Part shown: positions 58,115-64,000 of the stretch, one piece after another
Position numbering within the stretch: the first letter of the stretch is position 1
Layout of the letters: every line of letters begins with the position of its first letter
Assembly: GCF_019798055.1 (NCBI RefSeq)
Contig: NZ_JAHOPH010000016.1
Location: forward strand, 1-64,000
Direction of reading: 5' to 3'
From: Salsipaludibacter albus
GTDB lineage: Bacteria; Actinomycetota; Nitriliruptoria; Nitriliruptorales; Nitriliruptoraceae
Length of the DNA stretch: 64,000 nt
The notes under the pieces: generated by a model
The model's input: only the letters and a program-made list of their open reading frames with translations
What the model was told of the DNA's origin: nothing
The model's database searches: none
Made by a program: the position numbers and the translations under genes

Positions 58115-60621
58115 CGACGACCGAGAACCCCATCCAAGCCAACGTCGGCCGGACGCGCCTGCGCAAGGAGGACGCCCGGCTGGTGACCGGTCGGACCAAC
58201 TTCACCGACGACATCCGCCTGCCCGGCATGGTCCACATGGTGGTCGTGCGCTCGCCGATGGCCCACGCGAAGGTCACCAACGTCGACCTGACGGGGGCGC
58301 TGGACATGCCCGGCGTCGTCGCCGCCTTCAGCGGGGCCGACCTCGCCGACGACGCCGGCGGCCTGCCCTGTGCGTGGCCGGTGACCGAGGACATGGTCGC
58401 GCCCGAGCACAAGGCGCTCGCGATCGACGAGGTCGCCTACGTCGGTGACGGGGTGGCGGTCGTGCTGGCCTCCACGGCGGCGGAGGCTGTCGATGCCGCC
58501 GAGCGGGTGGTGGTCGACTACGACCCGCTGCCGGCCGTGGTCGACATGAAGGCGGCGATCGCCGACGGTGCCGACCTGGCCCAGTCGACGCTCGACACCA
58601 ACGTGTCGTACCGGTGGCCGCTCGCCAACGGCGACATCGATGCGGCGTTCGACGGCGCCGACGTCGTCGTGGAGCGCGAGTTCGTCCAGCAGCGACTCAT
58701 CCCCTCGGCCATGGAGCCACGGGCCGTCGTGGCGGCGCCGATGGGGGTGTCGGACGAGCTCACCGTGTGGTCGGCGACCCAGGTGCCCCACTTCGTGCGC
58801 GTGTTCCTCGCGGCGGTCATCGGGATCGACGAGCAGAACCTGCGGGTGATCGCCCCGGACGTCGGGGGTGGGTTCGGCTCCAAGCTCGACATCTACGCCG
58901 AAGAGATCCTCGCCCTGGTGCTCGCCCAGAAGCTGGGGCGGCCGGTCAAGTGGACCGAGACCCGGTCCGAGGGCTTCCAGGCCACCATCCATGGCCGTGA
59001 CCAGGTCCAGAAGATCTCCCTCGCAATGGACGCCGACGGTCGCTTCCGCGGCCTGAAGGTCGACCTGCTGGCCGACATGGGCGCCTACATGCAGCTGCTC
59101 ACGCCGGGCATCCCGATCCTGGGTGCCTTCATGTACTCCGGGATCTACAAGATGGACGCCTACGACTTCTCGTGTCGCGGCGTGTTCACCAACAAGACCC
59201 CGACCGACGCCTACCGCGGTGCGGGACGTCCCGAGGCCACGTTCGCGATCGAGCGGATCGTCGACGAGGCGGCCCACGAGCTGGGCGTCGACCCGATGGA
59301 GCTGCGCAAGCGCAACTGGATCCAGCACGACGAGTTCCCCTACGAAATGATCGGGACGCTGACCTTCGACTCGGGCAACTACGAGGCCGCGACCGCCCGG
59401 GCCATCGAGATGTTCGACTACGACGGTCGGCGGGCCGAGCAGGCCAACCGTCGTGACTCCGGTGGCACCAAGCAGCTGGGCATCGGGATCTCGACCTTCA
59501 CCGAGATGTGTGGCCTGGCGCCCTCCCGGGTGCTGGGCAACCTGCGCTACGTCGCCGGGGGCTGGGAGTACGCCCAGGTGCGGATGCTGTTCAGCGGCAA
59601 GGTCGAGGTCATCACCGGGACGAGCCCGCACGGCCAGGGTCACGACACCGCGTGGAGCCAGATCGCGGCCGATGCGCTGGGCGTGCCGTTCGAGGACATC
59701 ATCGTGCGTCACGGGGACACCGCCGTGTCGCACCGGGGCCTGGACACCTACGGCTCGCGATCGCTGGTCGTCGGGGGCGCGGCCCTGGCCGCGGCGTGTG
59801 GCAAGGTCGTGGAGAAGGCCCGGCGCGTGGCAGCGCACCTGCTGGAGGCGGACGAGGACGACGTCGAGTTCTCCGACGGCGCGTTCCGGGTCGTGGGCTC
59901 GCCCGAGACGTCCATGACGATGCAGGAGGTGTCGACGGCGACCTTCGTCGCGCACGACCTCCCGGACGGGATGGAGCCGTCGCTGGACTCCGACGCGTCG
60001 GTCGACCCGGACAACTTCTCCTACCCACACGGCACCCACCTCGCCCTGGTCGAGGTCGACACCGAGACGGGACAGGTCGAGCTGCTCGACTACGTGTCGG
60101 TCGACGACGTGGGCAACGTGGTCAATCCCCAGATCGTGGAGGGACAGGTCCACGGTGGCCTCGCCCAGGGCATCGCCCAGGCGCTCTACGAGGGCGCGGT
60201 CTACGACCAGGCCGGCAACCTCCAGACCGGCTCGTTCGTGGACTACTACGTCCCGGGCGCGCCGGACTTCCCGACCTTCCGCACCGACCGCACCGTCACG
60301 CCGGCAACGACCAACGACCTGGGGGTCAAGGGTGTCGGTGAGGCCGGCACGATCGCCTCGACGCCGGCGATCATCAACGGGGTCATCGACGCGGTGCGCC
60401 ACCTGGGCGTCAACGAGGTCCTGATGCCGGCGTCGCCCCGCAACGTGTGGACGGCGATCCAGCAGGCCGCGGCCTCCGGCAGTGCCGACAGCGACGACGC
60501 GCAGGCCGCGGCAGCCGTCCAGGCGGACGACGCCGGGCCGGACGCCGCGGCGGCCGACAACGCCGGACAGGCCCAGCACGCCGCCGGAGACACCGGCACG
60601 AGCACCGGAGGTGACGCATGA
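58111..60621 (+). CDS. coxL: molybdopterin-binding large subunit (CoxL form II), second copy
   Basis: An 836-residue large subunit. Motifs in order: [32 protein letters not shown], active loop [29 protein letters not shown], and [13 protein letters not shown] with the catalytic glutamate. The AYRGAGR loop again marks form II, so CO oxidation is not established. It differs from the first CoxL in most non-motif regions, so the two probably have different substrates. The last 50 residues are a low-complexity Ala/Asp tail not needed for the fold. ATG 58111 overlaps the coxS stop. Confidence 0.93.
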   Translation: MTTTENPIQANVGRTRLRKEDARLVTGRTNFTDDIRLPGMVHMVVVRSPMAHAKVTNVDLTGALDMPGVVAAFSGADLADDAGGLPCAWPVTEDMVAPEHKALAIDEVAYVGDGVAVVLASTAAEAVDAAERVVVDYDPLPAVVDMKAAIADGADLAQSTLDTNVSYRWPLANGDIDAAFDGADVVVEREFVQQRLIPSAMEPRAVVAAPMGVSDELTVWSATQVPHFVRVFLAAVIGIDEQNLRVIAPDVGGGFGSKLDIYAEEILALVLAQKLGRPVKWTETRSEGFQATIHGRDQVQKISLAMDADGRFRGLKVDLLADMGAYMQLLTPGIPILGAFMYSGIYKMDAYDFSCRGVFTNKTPTDAYRGAGRPEATFAIERIVDEAAHELGVDPMELRKRNWIQHDEFPYEMIGTLTFDSGNYEAATARAIEMFDYDGRRAEQANRRDSGGTKQLGIGISTFTEMCGLAPSRVLGNLRYVAGGWEYAQVRMLFSGKVEVITGTSPHGQGHDTAWSQIAADALGVPFEDIIVRHGDTAVSHRGLDTYGSRSLVVGGAALAAACGKVVEKARRVAAHLLEADEDDVEFSDGAFRVVGSPETSMTMQEVSTATFVAHDLPDGMEPSLDSDASVDPDNFSYPHGTHLALVEVDTETGQVELLDYVSVDDVGNVVNPQIVEGQVHGGLAQGIAQALYEGAVYDQAGNLQTGSFVDYYVPGAPDFPTFRTDRTVTPATTNDLGVKGVGEAGTIASTPAIINGVIDAVRHLGVNEVLMPASPRNVWTAIQQAAASGSADSDDAQAAAAVQADDAGPDAAAADNAGQAQHAAGDTGTSTGGDA

Positions 60622-61460
60622 TCCCCGCGAGCTTCGACTACGTCCGAGCCGGCTCGGCCGAGGAGGCCGTCGCGGCCCTCGTCGAGCACGGCGACGAGGC
60701 CAAGGTGCTGGCCGGTGGGCACAGCCTGATCCCGATGATGCGGCTGCGCCTGGCCGTCCCGGAGGTGCTCGTCGACATCACGGAGGCGGGCCTGGCGGGG
60801 ATCACGGACGCCGGTGACCACCTGGTGATCGGCGCCGCCACCACGCACCACGATGTCGCCACCGACAAGGTGATCGAGACCCACTGCGGGGTCCTCGCCC
60901 ACGTCGCGGCCACGATCGGCGACCCGCAGGTCCGCCATCGCGGGACCATCGGCGGCGGGCTCGCCCACGGCGACTCGGCCGGCGACCTGCCGGCCGTCCT
61001 GCTGGCCCTGGAGGGGACGATGGTCGTGCAGGGGCCGGGCGGGCGACGCACCGTCCCGGCCAGCGAGTTCTTCGTCGACTACCTCGAGACGGCGGTGGCC
61101 GCCGACGAACTGCTCGTCGAGGTGCACGTGCCCAAGCTGGACGACTCGTGGGGCTGGGACTACCAGAAGTTCACCCGCGTGGCGCAGGCCTGGGCCACCG
61201 TGGGTGCGCTCGCGCTGGTGTCCTCCAACGGCACCATCAGCGACGCGAGGGTCGGCCTGACCCACATGGGGAGTGTCCCGATCCGGGCCAGCGCCACCGA
61301 GGCCGCGCTCGCCGGCCAGTCCACCGACGCGATCGCCGACGCGGCGGCCCGGGCGGCCGACGACACCGACCCCCCGTCGGACCTCAACGCCGACGCCGAC
61401 TTCCGACGCCACCTCGCCACGGTGCTCAGCCGTCGTGCGCTGGAGGCAGCCGTCGGCTGA
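60618..61460 (+). CDS. coxM: molybdenum hydroxylase FAD subunit, second copy
   Basis: A 280-residue FAD subunit with AGGHS at 32-36 and TIGG at 110-113, the standard CutM pair. The C-terminal domain includes DADFRRHLATVLSRRAL. It completes a second heterotrimer and overlaps coxL by four bases. No coxG follows; a shared coxG from the first operon or another membrane link would be needed. Confidence 0.93.
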   Translation: MIPASFDYVRAGSAEEAVAALVEHGDEAKVLAGGHSLIPMMRLRLAVPEVLVDITEAGLAGITDAGDHLVIGAATTHHDVATDKVIETHCGVLAHVAATIGDPQVRHRGTIGGGLAHGDSAGDLPAVLLALEGTMVVQGPGGRRTVPASEFFVDYLETAVAADELLVEVHVPKLDDSWGWDYQKFTRVAQAWATVGALALVSSNGTISDARVGLTHMGSVPIRASATEAALAGQSTDAIADAAARAADDTDPPSDLNADADFRRHLATVLSRRALEAAVG

Positions 61461-61598
61461 TCGACCCACCTCGACCGACCGGCGTCGCGGGCCACGCGTG
61501 CGACGCCGGTCGTCCGGGCGACGTTCGTCCACCCACGGGCGCCGACGGGCGTGCCTACCGTGCCCGTGGACCACGTCGTCGAGTTCCCGGGATCGCGC

Positions 61599-62555
61599 AT
61601 GACCACCATCGGCTGGCACGCCTCGCACGAGCAGGTGCCGCCCAGCGAGCTCCTGGCGGCGGCCCGACTGGCCGAGCAGGCCGGCTTCGACGCCGGCATG
61701 TCGTCGGACCACTTCTCCCCGTGGAGCGCCCGGCAGGGCGAGTCCGGATTCGCGTGGTCATGGCTCGGTTCGGCCCTGGCCACCACGACCCTGCCGTTCG
61801 GCGTGGTCAACGCGCCGGGACAGCGCTACCACCCCGCGATCGTGGCCCAGGCAGCCGCGACCCTGGTCGAGATGTTCCCCGACCGCCTCTGGGTGGCGCT
61901 GGGCACCGGTGAGGCCTCCAACGAGCACATCACCGGACAGCGCTGGCCCGACAAGGCGACCCGCCAGCGCCGGCTGCGCGAGTGTGTCGACGTCATGCGT
62001 GCCCTGTTCGCCGGCGAGGAGGTGACCCATGACGGGCTGGTCACGGTGGACCGCGCCCGACTGTGGACCCTGCCCGACACGCCGCCGCCCCTGGTCGGGG
62101 CCGCCGTCAGCACCGCGACGGCCGGGTGGGTCGGCGAGTGGGCCGACGGGCTGGTGACCATCAAGCAGCCCCACGACACGCTCGTCGCCCTGCTGGACGC
62201 CTTCCGGTCCAACGGCGGCGAGGACAAGCCGGTCTACCTCCAGGCCCACGTCTCCTGGGCCCCCACCGACGACGAGGCGCTGGAGATCGCCCACCACCAG
62301 TGGCGCTCGAACGTGTTCAGCCCACCGGTGCCCTGGGACCTCGACCACGTCGACGCCTTCGACGCAGCCAGCGCCCACGTGCGACCGGAGGACGTGGCCG
62401 AGGCCGTGGTCGTGTCGTCGGACCCGGCCGTGCACGTCGCATGGATCCACGAGATGGTCGAGCTGGGGTTCGACGGCATCTGGATCCACCACGTCGGCCG
62501 CGAGCAGGGCCCGTTCCTCGAGACGTTCGGCGAGCACGTCCTGCCGCACCTGTGA
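61599..62555 (+). CDS. LLM-class flavin-dependent oxidoreductase
   Basis: A 318-residue luciferase-like monooxygenase-fold protein: IGWHASHEQVPPSELLAAARLAEQAGFDAGMSSDH is split by the family's first strands, and VALGTGEASNEHI plus AVSTATAGWVGEWADG are typical. It resembles the F420 or non-F420 flavin group often found beside trehalose or glucosidase genes, as here. ATG 61599 begins at the first conserved strand; an in-frame GTG 61566 lies close after a TACCGT box (61556-61561). Confidence 0.85.
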   Translation: MTTIGWHASHEQVPPSELLAAARLAEQAGFDAGMSSDHFSPWSARQGESGFAWSWLGSALATTTLPFGVVNAPGQRYHPAIVAQAAATLVEMFPDRLWVALGTGEASNEHITGQRWPDKATRQRRLRECVDVMRALFAGEEVTHDGLVTVDRARLWTLPDTPPPLVGAAVSTATAGWVGEWADGLVTIKQPHDTLVALLDAFRSNGGEDKPVYLQAHVSWAPTDDEALEIAHHQWRSNVFSPPVPWDLDHVDAFDAASAHVRPEDVAEAVVVSSDPAVHVAWIHEMVELGFDGIWIHHVGREQGPFLETFGEHVLPHL

Positions 62556-62595
62556 ACATCGACCACGCCCAAGAACACGACCACCAAGGATTCCC

Positions 62596-64000
62596 GTGAA
62601 CCTCGCTCGCACCTCCGACCTGTGGTGGAAGAACGCCGTGGTGTACTGCCTCGACGTCGAGACCTACGCCGACGGCAACGGTGACGGGGTCGGCGACTTC
62701 CTCGGGCTGACCCAGCGGCTGGACCACCTGGCCGGACTGGGCGTGACCTGCCTGTGGCTGATGCCGTTCTACCCCACCCCCAACCGTGACGACGGCTACG
62801 ACCTGACCGACCACTACGCGATCGACGAGTCGCTGGGCACCTTCGGTGACTTCACGGAGTTCGTCCGCACCGCCGCCGACCGTGGGATGCGGGTCATCAG
62901 CGACCTGGTCGTCAACCACACCTCGGACCAGCACCCGTGGTTCCAGGAGGCGCGCCAGGACCCCGACTCGCCGTTGCGCGACTTCTACGTGTGGCGCGAC
63001 GAGGTCCCGGAGGACGGCCCGCACGGCGTGGTGTTCCCCGGCGAGCAGGAGTCCGCCTGGACCTACGACGAGGTGGCCGGGCAGTACTACCACCACCGCT
63101 TCTACCACCACCAGCCCGACCTCAACGTCGCCAACGAGGCCGTGCGCGACGAGATCCGCAAGGTCATCGGCTTCTGGCTCGCCCAGGGCTTGTCCGGCTT
63201 CCGGGTCGACGCCGTGCCCTTCTTCCTCGAGACCGACGGCATCGACGAGACCATGGAGCTCGCGCCGCACGACTACCTGCGGGACCTGTGCGCGTTCATG
63301 ACCCGGCGCAGCGGTGGCGCGATCATGCTGGGCGAGGTCAACCTCGAACCCGAGCAGCAACGCGAGTTCTTCGGTGACGAGGACGGCGACGAGCTCCAGA
63401 TGCTGTTCAACTTCATCGGCATGCAGACGATGTACCTGTCCTTGGCCCGCGGCGACGCCGGCCCGCTGGCGGACGGATTGCGGTCCCTGCCCGACATCCC
63501 CGACGAGGGGCAGTGGGCGACGTTCGTGCGCAACCACGACGAGCTGACGCTGGACAAGCTGACCGACGCCGAGCGCGAGGAGGTCTTCGCCGCGTTCGGT
63601 CCCGATCCCGACATGCAGGTGTACGACCGCGGGCTGCGTCGGCGCCTCCCCCCGATGCTCGACGGCGACGAGCGGCGGATCCGGCTGGTCTACAGCCTGC
63701 TGTTCGCCCTGCCCGGCACGCCGACGATCTTCTACGGCGAGGAGATCGGGATGGGCGAGAACCTGGCGGTCGAGGGTCGTCGCTCCGTGCGGACCAGCAT
63801 GCAGTGGCAGCCAGGCCCGACCGGCGGGTTCACCAGCGCCGACCGCGACCAGGTGCGTCGACCCCCGCCCGAGGGCGACTTCGACCCCGACCACGTCAAC
63901 GTCCGCGACCAGCAGGCCGACCCGGACTCACTGCTCAACTGGTTCGAGCGGATGATCCGGCACCGACGGGACCTGCCGATCCTGGGCTGGGGCGAGTGGG
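62596..64000 (+). CDS. GH13 alpha-glucosidase/trehalose-synthase-type enzyme, truncated by window end
   Basis: A GH13 (alpha-amylase superfamily) enzyme, 468 codons visible and open at the right edge. The (beta/alpha)8 motifs are complete: DLVVNHTSD, nucleophile D205 in GFRVDAVP, acid/base E247 in MLGEVN, and transition-state Asp D315 in VRNHDELT. The N-terminal WWKNAVVYCLDVETYADGNGDG resembles trehalose synthase or oligo-1,6-glucosidase. GTG 62596 has AAGGA 6 bases upstream. The C-terminal part is missing from the window, so trehalose synthase cannot be told from alpha-glucosidase. Confidence 0.87.
   Translation, partial: MNLARTSDLWWKNAVVYCLDVETYADGNGDGVGDFLGLTQRLDHLAGLGVTCLWLMPFYPTPNRDDGYDLTDHYAIDESLGTFGDFTEFVRTAADRGMRVISDLVVNHTSDQHPWFQEARQDPDSPLRDFYVWRDEVPEDGPHGVVFPGEQESAWTYDEVAGQYYHHRFYHHQPDLNVANEAVRDEIRKVIGFWLAQGLSGFRVDAVPFFLETDGIDETMELAPHDYLRDLCAFMTRRSGGAIMLGEVNLEPEQQREFFGDEDGDELQMLFNFIGMQTMYLSLARGDAGPLADGLRSLPDIPDEGQWATFVRNHDELTLDKLTDAEREEVFAAFGPDPDMQVYDRGLRRRLPPMLDGDERRIRLVYSLLFALPGTPTIFYGEEIGMGENLAVEGRRSVRTSMQWQPGPTGGFTSADRDQVRRPPPEGDFDPDHVNVRDQQADPDSLLNWFERMIRHRRDLPILGWGEW

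Noticed and set aside
1-64000. tRNA, rRNA or transposon genes
   Set aside because: No cloverleaf with T-loop GTTCGA-type pattern, rRNA signature or transposase motif was recognised on either strand; a covariance search could still find one.

Overview
The window is about 64 kb of very GC-rich (roughly 70% or more), densely packed, gene-coding bacterial DNA. It carries mycothiol-dependent and F420-type enzyme families, a fabG4/fadA2/MaoC lipid cluster arranged as in mycobacteria, WYL and OmpR-type regulators, many GTG starts and many ATGA/GTGA stop-start overlaps. All of this points to a chromosomal segment of an actinobacterium (Actinomycetota). I cannot name the genus; a deep-branching class such as Nitriliruptoria or Acidimicrobiia is only a guess. 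I see no rRNA, tRNA, CRISPR array, prophage, transposase or integrase.

Layout, left to right. Positions 1-3229 hold the end of an allH-allF-allG operon (DUF2877, FdrA, DUF1116), the gene set linked to oxamate/carbamoyl chemistry in allantoin breakdown. A membrane protein follows. Positions 4678-9354 encode a complete molybdenum hydroxylase of the CO-dehydrogenase superfamily (coxM-coxS-coxL-coxG). Then come an exported von Willebrand A protein, an acyltransferase-3 membrane protein, two small membrane proteins, a MaoC-fabG4-fadA2 acyl-CoA operon, a TylF-like methyltransferase, a drug-type ABC exporter with a WYL regulator, a flavin dehydrogenase, pyrF and a HAD phosphatase. Positions 25980-32367 encode a peptide ABC importer whose binding protein is circularly permuted. 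It is followed by an exported gamma-glutamyltranspeptidase, a PspC mini-protein and a hydantoinase/5-oxoprolinase pair (hyuA, hyuB). Together these suggest uptake and breakdown of glutathione-like gamma-glutamyl peptides.

Positions 39784-48259 hold a DNA glycosylase, a class III CoA-transferase, an SRPBCC protein and the molybdoenzyme maturation block: a MogA-XdhC fusion with a histidine-rich linker on the minus strand, diverging from coxD, coxE, an xdhC/coxF homologue, mocA and a TSUP transporter. moaA lies at 51677. The maturation block sits between the two structural hydroxylase operons; the second is coxS-coxL-coxM at 57593-61460. Both large subunits carry the RGAGR (form II) motif, so their substrates are unknown and need not be CO. 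Positions 52759-57282 look like a small regulon: an aminoglycoside-phosphotransferase-fold protein, a membrane-anchored Ser/Gln/Ala/Val-repeat protein, a histidine kinase and an OmpR-type regulator, with 11-bp-phased operator half-sites in front of the first two genes. The window ends with an LLM-class flavin oxidoreductase and a truncated GH13 glucosidase or trehalose-synthase-type enzyme.

Between genes, the sequence carries strong hairpin terminators, a recurrent TANNNT -10 element (often TAGGCT or TACCGT, sometimes only 7 bases from the start codon) and several dispersed palindromic repeats. One is a 62-bp-period tandem family present at two sites 22.7 kb apart.
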